Below are positions 1-7,268 of a DNA stretch of 64,000 nucleotides, piece by piece (positions within the stretch are counted from its first letter, which is position 1; each line of letters opens with the position of its first letter). The translations under genes were made by a program, and so were the position numbers. Source of the DNA: Pseudotabrizicola formosa (GTDB lineage Bacteria > Pseudomonadota > Alphaproteobacteria > Rhodobacterales > Rhodobacteraceae); contig NZ_PJOM01000001.1 of NCBI RefSeq assembly GCF_002900965.1, forward strand, positions 1 through 64,000. The letters run 5' to 3'. The notes under the pieces were generated by a model that searched no databases, was not told the origin of the DNA, and was given only the letters and a program-made list of their open reading frames with translations.

Positions 1-353
1 TGAAGTTCGTGGATGATCGCAAGTTTGACTGGCATTACATCGCGCCAGGCAAGCCGACCCAGAATGCCTTCATCGAAAGCTTCAACGGCCGCCTGCGCGA
101 CGAGCTCCTGAACGAGACCCTGTTCCCATCTCTGCACCATGCCCGCGTCACGCTTGCCGCCTGGCGCACCGACTACAACACCGAACGCCCCCACTCGCGA
201 CTCCGCTGGCAGACGCCTGCCGAGTTCGCCCTGACCTTCACCCCGCAACGGGGCCTGACGCTGCGCAATCCACAAAGCTCCGCGCCAGCCCCCGTTGCCC
301 AACCCGCCCAAAGGGGCAAAACTCAAACCCGGAGTCTCGCTCACCATGGATAA
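1..353 (+). CDS. IS3-family transposase OrfB, C-terminal part
   Basis: This is the C-terminal part of a DDE (retroviral-integrase fold) transposase, open at the left window edge; the frame can be read from base 3. The motif [19 protein letters not shown] carries the final catalytic glutamate of the DDE triad, and the later [11 protein letters not shown] is the usual IS3-family C-terminal signature. The catalytic aspartates would lie upstream of the window. The last ~35 residues are a low-complexity Ala/Pro/Gln-rich tail. The protein would cut and join IS ends together with an OrfA partner. Family assignment is firm; whether the element is complete cannot be seen. Confidence 0.85.
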   Translation, partial: KFVDDRKFDWHYIAPGKPTQNAFIESFNGRLRDELLNETLFPSLHHARVTLAAWRTDYNTERPHSRLRWQTPAEFALTFTPQRGLTLRNPQSSAPAPVAQPAQRGKTQTRSLAHHG

Positions 354-371
354 AAGTCGGGGGCAACGTCA
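1..371 (+). mobile_element. IS3-family insertion sequence, right end only
   Basis: The window opens inside an insertion sequence. The transposase reading frame ends at 353. The sequence from about 349 to 371 ends in GGGGGCAACGTCA, which read on the other strand starts TGACGTTGCCCCC, close to the TGACCTGCCCCC-type terminal repeats of the IS407 group of the IS3 family. From 372 onward a LysR reading frame begins in mid-gene, so 371/372 is the likely element border. The left end and the target duplication lie outside the window. Confidence 0.75.
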
Positions 372-1070
372 GAAATAACCGAAGCTGGACAGGTTTTTCT
401 CGAAGACGCACGGCTGGTGCTCGCGACGTTCGAACGAACCATCCGCGCTTCCCGCCAGAATGACCTTGGTGCGCGCGGCCACATCATTGTGGCGTATTCA
501 GCCCTTGCAACCTCATCTCAAATCTCCGCCGGCTTGGACAAGTTTGACAAGCGCCACCCTGGCTGCCAGGTCGAGATGCATGTCATGTCAACGGATGCCA
601 TGATGCGCAAACTCAAGACTGGCGAAATCGACATCGGCTTTCTTCTGTCACATGCCAGTGTGCAGGACCCAGAGGTCACCCAAAGCCCGGTATGGTCCAC
701 ACAGATCGGTGTCGTCGTTCCACGCTCGGCCAGCGAGGTGTCTCTCGACGATCTTCGCGAGGCAAATTTTGTGCTTGGCGTCCGGGAAAACTGGCGATCC
801 TTTCGCGCGCTTCTGGATGAGGCCTTTCTTGCACCAGGCCTGAGGCCGACCATTGTGGATGAGGCTTGGGATGTGCAGGTGATATTTCAGCGTGTCGCCG
901 AGGGACGTGGGCTGACGTTTTTCCCGATCAGTGCAGCGGACAGCTTGCCCGCCGCGCTCAAGATCCTGCCGGTGCCGATCTGGGCACCACAACTGACCAT
1001 CGCGATAGCGTGGAGCAATGTGGTGGATGCCAAGCTGCTGCGGGCTTTCCGGGAGAGCTTCACTCAATAG
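372..1070 (+). pseudogene. LysR-family regulator lacking its DNA-binding domain (IS-truncated)
   Basis: The frame from 372 reads EITEAGQVFLEDARLVLATF and continues to the stop at 1070. The first residues match the end of the LysR helix-turn-helix region (the usual 'LTEAG..FL..AR..L' linker), and the rest is a complete LysR substrate-binding domain. The helix-turn-helix itself is absent because the sequence before 372 belongs to the insertion sequence. A protein could only start at an internal GTG near 417 and would have no DNA-binding domain. The simplest reading is a regulator gene disrupted by the IS. Confidence 0.8.
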
Positions 1071-1091
1071 CGCCAAACACGTGATCCAATT

Positions 1092-1113
1092 TTGTGATCA
1101 GCTGATCGCACAA
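1092..1113. promoter_or_regulatory. Inverted repeat upstream of the esterase gene (possible operator)
   Basis: The sequence TTGTGATCAGCTGATCGCACAA contains a perfect 12-bp palindrome, GATCAGCTGATC (1097-1108), flanked by TTGTG and CACAA arms. It sits about 70 bp before the esterase start codon in the gap between the broken LysR gene and the esterase, a typical place for an operator. The cognate regulator is unknown. Confidence 0.35.
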
Positions 1114-1184
1114 CCCTATTTGAGCTTCCTCACATTCTTACGCTTTATGCCGCAATATCAACGATTGACGGCAATGAGCGTGTG

Positions 1185-1925
1185 ATGGACTACGATACCG
1201 ATCCGAAGCCATGCTATCTTCACGGATCGCGTATCGGCCTCGTCTTGCTGCATGGTTTCACAAGCACACCGCAAAGTGTCGCCTATGTGGGCCGTCGGAT
1301 TCATGCCGCGACCGGCGCAACCGTCAGTGTGCCGCTGCTTGCAGGCCATGGAGAGACGCCGGAAGCGCTGGCGCAGACCGGGTATCACGACTGGCTTGGG
1401 TCGGCGCAAGAGGCGCTCAATCGTGTGCGCGCGGAATGCGATGTGGTGGTTATAGCGGGCTTGTCGCTTGGGGGAATGATCGCACTCAATCTTGCCATCA
1501 GGTTCCCAGAGGTTGTGGACCGCGTCATCAGCATCAACGGATCAACCGGCATTTACAGGCCAGATCAGGCGCAAGGATTGTTTGCTTCCGACGAGAGCGG
1601 ATTTCATTGTGGCATTGGGTCCGACATCAAGCATCCGACACGACGTGAGACATGTTACGACCGTATTCCGCTGGCAAACATGCGCGAGCGGTTCGTCCTG
1701 ACATGCGCGACAGGCATCATGCTACCTGATCTAAAGCAGCCCATTCTTGTGTTTCAATCCCGCGAAGACCATGTTGTTGCGCCAGAGAATGGATCTCGCA
1801 TTGTCCGAGACGTCGGCTCGTCGAACGTGCGCTTGCACTGGCTTGACCAATCCTATCACGTGGCGACACTCGACAATGACCGGGACCAGATCGTGATGCA
1901 GTGCTCAGATTTCATTACCCAGTGA
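1185..1925 (+). CDS. Alpha/beta hydrolase (carboxylesterase/monoacylglycerol-lipase-like)
   Basis: A 246-residue soluble alpha/beta-hydrolase. It shows the oxyanion-hole motif LLHGF near residue 23, the nucleophile elbow GLSLGG with Ser94, an acid residue in SREDHVV (Asp195) and the catalytic histidine in DQSYHVATLD (His225). The order and spacing fit the Est30/carboxylesterase type, so it probably cleaves short acyl esters; the natural substrate is not evident. There is no signal peptide. A GTG lies directly before the ATG at 1185 and could also serve as start. The gene stands alone after the broken LysR gene. Confidence 0.8.
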   Translation: MDYDTDPKPCYLHGSRIGLVLLHGFTSTPQSVAYVGRRIHAATGATVSVPLLAGHGETPEALAQTGYHDWLGSAQEALNRVRAECDVVVIAGLSLGGMIALNLAIRFPEVVDRVISINGSTGIYRPDQAQGLFASDESGFHCGIGSDIKHPTRRETCYDRIPLANMRERFVLTCATGIMLPDLKQPILVFQSREDHVVAPENGSRIVRDVGSSNVRLHWLDQSYHVATLDNDRDQIVMQCSDFITQ

Positions 1926-1929
1926 TGGA

Positions 1930-1950
1930 GCGGCTCAACCTTTCTTGAGC
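1930..1950 (+). terminator. Hairpin after the esterase gene
   Basis: GGCTCAA and TTGAGCC form a 7-bp stem around a CCTTTC loop a few bases after the esterase stop. There is no clear T-run, so it is a weak terminator candidate. Confidence 0.3.
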
Positions 1951-2001
1951 CGGCCTGTTCACCTGCCCCCCGTCATACAAAACGCAACGATCTGTTAACT
2001 A

Positions 2002-3267
2002 TTAACCACTTTTAAGCTTTGCCTGCTCAAGCGACCAATATTCCATTTCGAACAGCCGCAGAGGATGAAGTGGTTCAAAGCGGCCATAGCGTTCCGCTGC
2101 TGCAACCACACGCACCATCTGCATTGCCAAATCCGCCACGATCTTGGCGTCGCCAGCGGACTTTCCGATACCGAATATACCCAAGCCCGGCACAAGAACC
2201 AGCCGGGGAAGCGGGTCGAGCATGATCTTTGGTTCTGCAGCCTGAGATGCGCCCTGTTCAAAGTATTGATGGTAGCGGGTGGAGAAATCCTTCAAGGCGT
2301 TCCCAATGTCAGCCACCGTAGCATCGCACTGCAACACCAGCGGAAATGGCTTGAGCCGGATCACATGGTCAGGTGTGACGGTACCGCGTTGCAGCGCCTG
2401 CACATTTTGAGGTTGGTCAAGAATGGCGCGGATCAATCGTGATGTGCGAAAATCAAACACCACTTTCGCCCATCCATGATGTGTTTGAGCGATGGCCTCT
2501 TGCAGACTCGTCGTGAATTCTGTCGCCGCATCAGGTGGTGTCTGCTCTGCCCCTGGCTCTGGGTCGAGTGCAGCCTTATGATCTTCAAGGAAACGCTCTG
2601 CCATGGTGGCGAACTCGATCATCCGTGCATAGGATTGCTCTGCTGTGTCACCAAAGGTGAACAGGCCATGATTGACCAGCCAGAGCCCTTCGCAATCTGG
2701 AGAACTGTCAAAAATCCGGGCCGCTTCTATGGAAAGATCATAGCCAGGCATCACATAGTCAACGACGGCAACCCGCTTGCCGTAAATATCAGATCCGATT
2801 TGGGCAGCATCGGGCTGATTGGCCAGCGCCAACACCGCCGAGGCATGGGAGTGATCCACAAACTTGGCAGGCAGGAAGGCGTGGAGCAGGGTTTCTAGCG
2901 ACGGGTTCGGCGCGGTCGGGTCCAGAAGGTTGGCCCGCAGAAATGCGACCATCTCCTCATCCGACATTGGCGGCATGTTGCGCGCAGATTGCAGGGCCTC
3001 AAGGTCAAGGGCAGGCAGACCCGGCCCTTCTATCGTGGCCAGATCCCAACCGCTCCCCTTGACATGAAGCGTTGGGCGACGTGATCCATCCGGCCAGAGT
3101 CGGATCGTTTTGACCGAGGTGTTTCCGCCCCCGTGCAAGACAAGATCAGGGTCGCCCCCGATCAGCCGCGAGGTATACACCCGATCCGCCAGATCAAGAT
3201 CTGCCGGATCGGATCCCGCCGCAGCACGATAGCGGGCCGCGTCTGCATCTTTCCAACGTGACTGCAT
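2002..3267 (-). CDS. Class II aldolase, RhaD/YuxG aldolase half without the dehydrogenase half
   Basis: A 421-residue class II (zinc-dependent) aldolase. Visible features are GGGNTSVK near residue 48, a zinc-site motif DHSHAS near 138, and NHGLFTFG near 200. The sequence follows the N-terminal half of the ~700-residue RhaD/YuxG proteins, in which this aldolase is fused to a short-chain dehydrogenase. Here the protein ends at EYWSLEQAKLKSG, the linker just before that dehydrogenase, and two stops (TAA TAG) follow. It is the last gene of the Lsr-type operon, 9 bp after the LsrG-like gene, and is a candidate to split the processed AI-2 phosphate in place of the missing LsrF thiolase. That role is inference. 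Confidence 0.75.
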   Translation of the reverse strand: MQSRWKDADAARYRAAAGSDPADLDLADRVYTSRLIGGDPDLVLHGGGNTSVKTIRLWPDGSRRPTLHVKGSGWDLATIEGPGLPALDLEALQSARNMPPMSDEEMVAFLRANLLDPTAPNPSLETLLHAFLPAKFVDHSHASAVLALANQPDAAQIGSDIYGKRVAVVDYVMPGYDLSIEAARIFDSSPDCEGLWLVNHGLFTFGDTAEQSYARMIEFATMAERFLEDHKAALDPEPGAEQTPPDAATEFTTSLQEAIAQTHHGWAKVVFDFRTSRLIRAILDQPQNVQALQRGTVTPDHVIRLKPFPLVLQCDATVADIGNALKDFSTRYHQYFEQGASQAAEPKIMLDPLPRLVLVPGLGIFGIGKSAGDAKIVADLAMQMVRVVAAAERYGRFEPLHPLRLFEMEYWSLEQAKLKSG

Positions 3268-3276
3268 GGCTTTTCC

Positions 3277-3591
3277 TTAATGCGCCGATTGAGTGATCAG
3301 GTCGGACATCCGCAGATGATAAAGGTCTTTGCTTCGCGGCCCTTCCATAATGTCGTCCAGCAATGCAACGGTCTGGCGGTAATGGTCCGTGTTGCGGTGG
3401 TCATCCACGGACTCGGCCGAGCGAAATACCTCTACGATGGTGAAGTGCGTCGGCTCTTCCCGATCCTGCAGCACATCAAACCTGAGGTTTCCAGGCTCTT
3501 GTGTTGTCCCATCGTAATTGATCCGGAAGGCGTCGAGAAAGGCGTCGATCTTGTCGGGTTTGACCCGAATATGAACCAATTGCACAAACAT
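3277..3591 (-). CDS. lsrG: LsrG-like phospho-AI-2 isomerase (ABM-domain protein)
   Basis: A 104-residue antibiotic-biosynthesis-monooxygenase-fold protein. It follows E. coli LsrG closely from memory: a VxIxVxxDKxDxF opening, then GNLRFDVLQD, a central HYRQTVALLDD segment and a GPR motif. In enteric bacteria LsrG isomerises phospho-AI-2 (P-HPD) before LsrF cleaves it. The gene starts directly after the stop of the RbsD-like gene and is followed by the class II aldolase, so it is translated as part of the operon. The neighbouring LsrK and LsrR homologues make the assignment much stronger than for an isolated ABM protein. Confidence 0.82.
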   Translation of the reverse strand: MFVQLVHIRVKPDKIDAFLDAFRINYDGTTQEPGNLRFDVLQDREEPTHFTIVEVFRSAESVDDHRNTDHYRQTVALLDDIMEGPRSKDLYHLRMSDLITQSAH

Positions 3592-3593
3592 GT

Positions 3594-4085
3594 TTACTTG
3601 ACCCCCTTCATGCCGTGCTTGACATTCAAGGTATGGCGTTCCGTCCAGCTGTCGGGCACGTCGCCGCCCGTGTTGTCAAACCATTCCTTGACCGGAATGC
3701 CTGAGATCAGCGCGACATTGCCCCAAGGCATCCAGCCGCCGGTGCGCACGATATATTTGGCACCGTGGTAGCCCTCTTCGTGAAACCAGCTGTTTGGGCG
3801 TGTGTCGGGCAGAGCGTCGGGGAAGACGTCATTGGTTGTGCCCCAGGCGTTTGGATTGTTGGCCTTCGCTTCCTCGATCATGTAGAATGCCTCAACCCAC
3901 ATATCTTGGCGGATCGCACTCAGCACAGTGCGCAGATCCGGCACGCCGGGGCAGAGGGCAAGGTCTATGACGCGGTCATCATAGACCATCGGAAAGCCGG
4001 CATCGACGACAAGCATGATGTCATCATGGCCCATTTCAGAAATGGCGCGGCTGAGTTTGACGTTCAGAATACCTTTGCGACGCAT
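3594..4085 (-). CDS. RbsD/FucU-family sugar mutarotase
   Basis: A 163-residue RbsD/FucU-family protein. It has the N-terminal KGILNVKLSRAISEMGHDD with the conserved catalytic-type His20, VVDAG next to it, and RTGGWMPWGNVALISG near the C terminus, all typical of D-ribose pyranase and fucose mutarotase. It is longer than RbsD (~139 residues) because of an insertion around residues 75-105, nearer to FucU-like members. The family interconverts ring forms of sugars. Here it may act on a cyclic form of DPD (AI-2), which also cyclises spontaneously; this is inference from operon position. Start supported by AAAGGACC before the ATG. Confidence 0.8.
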   Translation of the reverse strand: MRRKGILNVKLSRAISEMGHDDIMLVVDAGFPMVYDDRVIDLALCPGVPDLRTVLSAIRQDMWVEAFYMIEEAKANNPNAWGTTNDVFPDALPDTRPNSWFHEEGYHGAKYIVRTGGWMPWGNVALISGIPVKEWFDNTGGDVPDSWTERHTLNVKHGMKGVK

Positions 4086-4112
4086 GGTCGGTCCTTTCGT
4101 GTAGAAGTAGGT

Positions 4113-4838
4113 TCAGGCGTGACCCTGAACGATGAGTGAGATGATTTCGTCCTGAGTGGTGTCCGCCATGTTGCGAATGCCTGCCATCCGGCCCAGATGC
4201 AGAATGGCGACGCGGTCGCATACCTTGCGCACATGGCCAAGGTCATGGCTGACCATGATGATGCCGATGCCCTGATCAGCCAAGTCACGTACGATGGCCA
4301 GCACCTCATCCCGTGCCGAGGGCGACAGGGCCGAGGTCGGCTCGTCGAGAATAATGTAGCGGCTGCCAAAAGCGGTTGTGCGTGCCAGCGCCGAAACTTG
4401 CCGCTGCCCCCCCGACAGATGGCCTGACGGCGTTCGCACATCAAAGGGGCGCACCGAAAAGCTGTTCACAATTTCCTGCGCACGCTTGCGCATGGCACCA
4501 TAGCGCAGAAAGCCAAACCGATTGGTGATTTCGCGCCCCAGAAAGATGTTGTGCACGACCGACATGTCATCACACAGCGCCAGATCCTGATAAAGCATTG
4601 CGATGCCGGCATCCCGGGCCGCACTGGAACTGGTAAAACTGTAGGTTTCGCCGTCTACCATGATTGTACCGGCATCGGGGGCGGTGGCCCCGGCAAGAAT
4701 TTTCATCAGGGTAGATTTGCCCGCCCCGTTGTCACCAAGAACACCCACGACCTCGCCGGCCTCAACGGTCAGATCTATGTCTTCAATCGCCTTGACCGCG
4801 CCGTAGGATTTCGCAATGCCGCTCAGAACCACGCTCAT
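4113..4838 (-). CDS. ABC importer ATPase, single-domain sugar type (Frc/RbsA-half-like)
   Basis: A 241-residue ABC ATPase of the CUT2 (ribose/fructose) class with Walker A GDNGAGKST near residue 35, signature LSGGQRQ near 139, Walker B YIILDEPTSAL near 160 and switch histidine in VSHDL near 196. E. coli LsrA and RbsA are ~500-residue double ATPases; this is a single domain like rhizobial FrcA, so it must work as a homodimer. It lies between the LuxP-like binding protein and the mutarotase gene and would power import through the single permease. A GAGG ribosome site precedes the ATG. Confidence 0.9.
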   Translation of the reverse strand: MSVVLSGIAKSYGAVKAIEDIDLTVEAGEVVGVLGDNGAGKSTLMKILAGATAPDAGTIMVDGETYSFTSSSAARDAGIAMLYQDLALCDDMSVVHNIFLGREITNRFGFLRYGAMRKRAQEIVNSFSVRPFDVRTPSGHLSGGQRQVSALARTTAFGSRYIILDEPTSALSPSARDEVLAIVRDLADQGIGIIMVSHDLGHVRKVCDRVAILHLGRMAGIRNMADTTQDEIISLIVQGHA

Positions 4839-4885
4839 CGACTTGCCTCATTTTTGTGAAAGGCCCACATCTGGGCCGGGAGTGA

Positions 4886-4906
4886 TCCGGGGCCGAGGGC
4901 CCCGGA
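4886..4906 (-). other. Intercistronic hairpin after the LuxP-like gene
   Basis: TCCGGGGCC and GGCCCCGGA form a perfect 9-bp GC-rich stem with a 3-base loop, in the 77-bp gap between the binding-protein stop and the ATPase start. A second small stem (GGCCCA/TGGGCC) follows at about 4862-4877. No T-run follows, so this looks like an mRNA-stabilising or attenuating hairpin rather than a full terminator. Confidence 0.5.
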
Positions 4907-4915
4907 CCTGCAGGA

Positions 4916-6055
4916 TCAGCGGTCGAGCTTGCCAGAATAGCGGAACGCGTAATCGGTCTCGGCGGTGATCTCATCCGGTGTCAGCTTGTAATCCAGCGCC
5001 TTGATCGTTGCGGCCAGAACGACCGGCACCGGCTGTTCTTCTGCATGGGCGCGGATTGCTTCGGCAACGGCAGTGCCCCAGTCGTCATTCACGCGAAACG
5101 CGGTGACCTTCAGGCCGCCATCCATGATGGATTTCAGCTCATCCGCGCCACCGCCCCATCCGTTGATGATCACATCATCCAGAACTCCGCGTTCTGTCGC
5201 GGCCGCCAGCGCTCCAAGCGCGATGGCAGTGCTTGCTGCATGCAGCATCTTGATGTCGGGATGGCGGCTGAGCAGCGCATTGGCCCCGGAAAACGACAGC
5301 TCACGGTCACCATTCGCCTCAAAATGATCGACGATTTCCATGTTGGAGTTATCTTCGACGCATTTCGCAAAATGGTCAGACCGCTGTGAGTCAATCAAGC
5401 CAGGGATGTACCGCAAGAGGGCAATCTTTCCCTCCCCGCCGGTTTCCGCAATCGTCCAGCGGCAGAGTTCCTCGGCACCGATCGTGTGGTCAAATCCGAC
5501 ATGGGTGATCGGTTGATTTTCCGTGCCCAGCAGATCAACAAACGGGTTGACGACGTTCATCACCAGGGTCGGAACCTCTGCGGACAAGCGGGCAATATTG
5601 GACTTTTGTACTTGGTACTCGGTTGGACCAATCACGACGTAGTCAAAATCCCCGGCGAGAATCTGTTCAACCTGCGCGCCCTGCCGGTCATGTTCATCGG
5701 GCTTGAACATGTATTCCACGATTTCGAAGGGGACGCCCATTTCTTCCATCCGTGCCCGGATCGAAAGGTTCAACCGCGCCCAAGCATCCGACGTTTCCAG
5801 ACTTGGAAACATGAGCGCTATTTTCAGCGGTGCCTCATAAGTCTTGTCTGATGGGACAGCCGCGGCCTGCACACGTGCCATGAACTCGGTCATCGCATCG
5901 CGTTCGGCTGGCAGCATTTCGTGTAGTTCGGGCAACAGCAGGTACCCCCGCTCTTTGGCTGCGTCCGGCACCGTTTGTGCAGTCACATGGTGTGCAAGGC
6001 TCGAAATCAGCAGGCCTGACAACAGTAGGCTTTTCAGAGACATCTTTCCGGTCAT
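4916..6055 (-). CDS. luxP: LuxP-like periplasmic autoinducer-2-binding protein
   Basis: A 379-residue exported periplasmic binding protein (signal peptide about residues 5-27). By recall it follows Vibrio LuxP over its whole length: PLKIALMFPSLETSDAW, THVGFDHTIGAEEL, LHAASTAIALGAL, IINGWGGGADEL, FRVNDDWGTAVAEAI and a C-terminal AFRYS. Counted from 6055, the AI-2/borate-contact positions of LuxP match as Ser89 (S79), Trp92 (W82), Asn167 (N159), Arg225 (R215), Ser275-Thr276, Trp300 (W289) and Arg321 (R310); Gln77 is replaced by Glu87. LuxP normally partners the sensor LuxQ, but this copy sits in an ABC-import operon with LsrG and near LsrK and LsrR homologues. Start chosen at 6055 because GGGAGG precedes it by seven bases. 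Confidence 0.78.
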   Translation of the reverse strand: MTGKMSLKSLLLSGLLISSLAHHVTAQTVPDAAKERGYLLLPELHEMLPAERDAMTEFMARVQAAAVPSDKTYEAPLKIALMFPSLETSDAWARLNLSIRARMEEMGVPFEIVEYMFKPDEHDRQGAQVEQILAGDFDYVVIGPTEYQVQKSNIARLSAEVPTLVMNVVNPFVDLLGTENQPITHVGFDHTIGAEELCRWTIAETGGEGKIALLRYIPGLIDSQRSDHFAKCVEDNSNMEIVDHFEANGDRELSFSGANALLSRHPDIKMLHAASTAIALGALAAATERGVLDDVIINGWGGGADELKSIMDGGLKVTAFRVNDDWGTAVAEAIRAHAEEQPVPVVLAATIKALDYKLTPDEITAETDYAFRYSGKLDR

Positions 6056-6107
6056 GGTATTTCCTCCCATTTGTGGTTCAGTGCATCCGTTTTATTTGGT
6101 CCTACGC

Positions 6108-7139
6108 TCATTCTTCGGCGCGGGTGTTTCTGCGGGAATAGAGCGCGATGGTGATCAGGATCACCGCACCGGCGGCGACGTGCTGCCAGAACGCTTCAAA
6201 GCCCAGCATTACGACGGCGTTGGTGATGGTGGCCAAAAGCCATGCCCCAAGTAACGTACCGATGATGGACCCTCGCCCGCCGAACAGGTGGGTGCCTCCG
6301 ACAATCACGGCCGCAACTGTGTTCAGCAGGATGGTTACGGCTCCCGACGCCACGACTGCATCCAGCCGCCCGGTCAGGATGATGCCGCCAATCGCCGCGA
6401 TAATGCCCATGAAAACATAGACCCCTACGCGGTAGCCGGTGACGCTGATGCCAAGGCGCTTGGCCGCTGTCGGGTTGCCGCCAACTGCATGGAGTCGCAT
6501 GCCGATACGGTGATAGGCAAAGATGCAATGCGCCACCACGACAAGCGTCAGCGCAATGATCAGAGGCATCGGGACGCCTATTACACGCCCCCGACCCAGG
6601 AAGGTGATGACCTCGGGAAACCCGAAGAACACGCCGCCGCCGGCGTAGACCAGCGCCAGACCGCGAAACACGAGTTCAGACGACAACGTCACAATGAAAT
6701 CGGGCATCCTCAGCCGGGTGATGAGCAGCCCATTAAACAGCCCGCACAAGGCGCCAACTGTCAGGCCAACAAGGACCGATACCCAAAGTGGCAGACCGAA
6801 ATCCTTAAGCGCTGCGGCGAAGGCCACACTCGACAGCGTCAGAATGGCACCAATCGACAGATCAATCCCACGTGCGGTGATCACGGCCGTCATACCTATT
6901 CCCAAGAGCATGATCAGCGACGCGTCCAGTGCGATCGCCCGCAAGTTCCCCACTGCAAAGAAGTTCGGCGCAGCCAACACCATGCCGACCGCAATGATCG
7001 CCAGCATGACAAGAGGGGCAGCAAGCGGAACCTGGGTCGGGCCGAGAAGCGGTGGCATTCGCGCGCGCCATCCCGTTTCCCCCAATAGTGCAGCGCGGCG
7101 TTCATCGGCCGATGACATGTTGTCGGTCGCGGGCGTCAT
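6108..7139 (-). CDS. ABC importer permease, CUT2 (ribose/fructose) class
   Basis: A 343-residue membrane protein with about 8-10 hydrophobic segments and the class signature (GIDLSIGAILTL, GLFNGLLITRLRMPDFIVTL, AVGGNPTAAKRLGISV). It is the only permease in the operon, whereas the E. coli Lsr system uses two (LsrC and LsrD), so it probably forms a homodimer as in the Frc fructose importer. A longer form from a TTG at 7160 is possible, but AGGAGA stands just before the ATG at 7139. It is the first gene after the operator/promoter at 7154-7207. Confidence 0.88.
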   Translation of the reverse strand: MTPATDNMSSADERRAALLGETGWRARMPPLLGPTQVPLAAPLVMLAIIAVGMVLAAPNFFAVGNLRAIALDASLIMLLGIGMTAVITARGIDLSIGAILTLSSVAFAAALKDFGLPLWVSVLVGLTVGALCGLFNGLLITRLRMPDFIVTLSSELVFRGLALVYAGGGVFFGFPEVITFLGRGRVIGVPMPLIIALTLVVVAHCIFAYHRIGMRLHAVGGNPTAAKRLGISVTGYRVGVYVFMGIIAAIGGIILTGRLDAVVASGAVTILLNTVAAVIVGGTHLFGGRGSIIGTLLGAWLLATITNAVVMLGFEAFWQHVAAGAVILITIALYSRRNTRAEE

Positions 7140-7153
7140 CTCGTCTCCTGCAG

Positions 7154-7207
7154 TGTTCAAATGTTTGTATAACGATCATATGAACAGATCTGCACATTTT
7201 CTGTCAA
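7154..7207 (-). promoter_or_regulatory. Promoter and LsrR-type operator of the AI-2 operon
   Basis: Read on the minus strand, TTGACA (7207-7202) is followed by 17 bp and TTCATA (7184-7179) as -35 and -10. The -10 lies inside TGTTCATATG (7186-7177), which forms an inverted repeat with TGTTCAAATG (7154-7163 on the plus strand), 9 of 10 positions matching, 13 bp apart. TGTTCA/TGAACA half-sites are typical for SorC/DeoR-class sugar regulators. The same TTGAC-N16-TGTTCATATG block stands before the LVIVD/lsrK transcript at 8236-8266. The expected transcript start is about 30 bp before the permease ATG. Confidence 0.75.
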
Positions 7208-7227
7208 GCGGAACTTGAAAAGAAAAC

Positions 7228-7248
7228 GGCCAGCTCCGAAAGCTGGCC
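7228..7248 (-). terminator. Rho-independent terminator of the lsrR-like gene
   Basis: On the minus strand GGCCAGCT, a TTCGG loop and AGCTGGCC form a perfect 8-bp stem followed by GTTTTCTTTT. It lies 20 bp after the regulator stop codon and just before the operon promoter, so it separates the regulator transcript from the transport operon. Confidence 0.85.
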
Positions 7249-7268
7249 CGAGGGATGAAAATCAGAGG

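Noticed and set aside
6288-7088. 266-residue open frame opposite the permease gene
   Set aside because: Low-complexity Gln/Asn/His-rich translation typical of the antisense frame of a membrane-protein gene.
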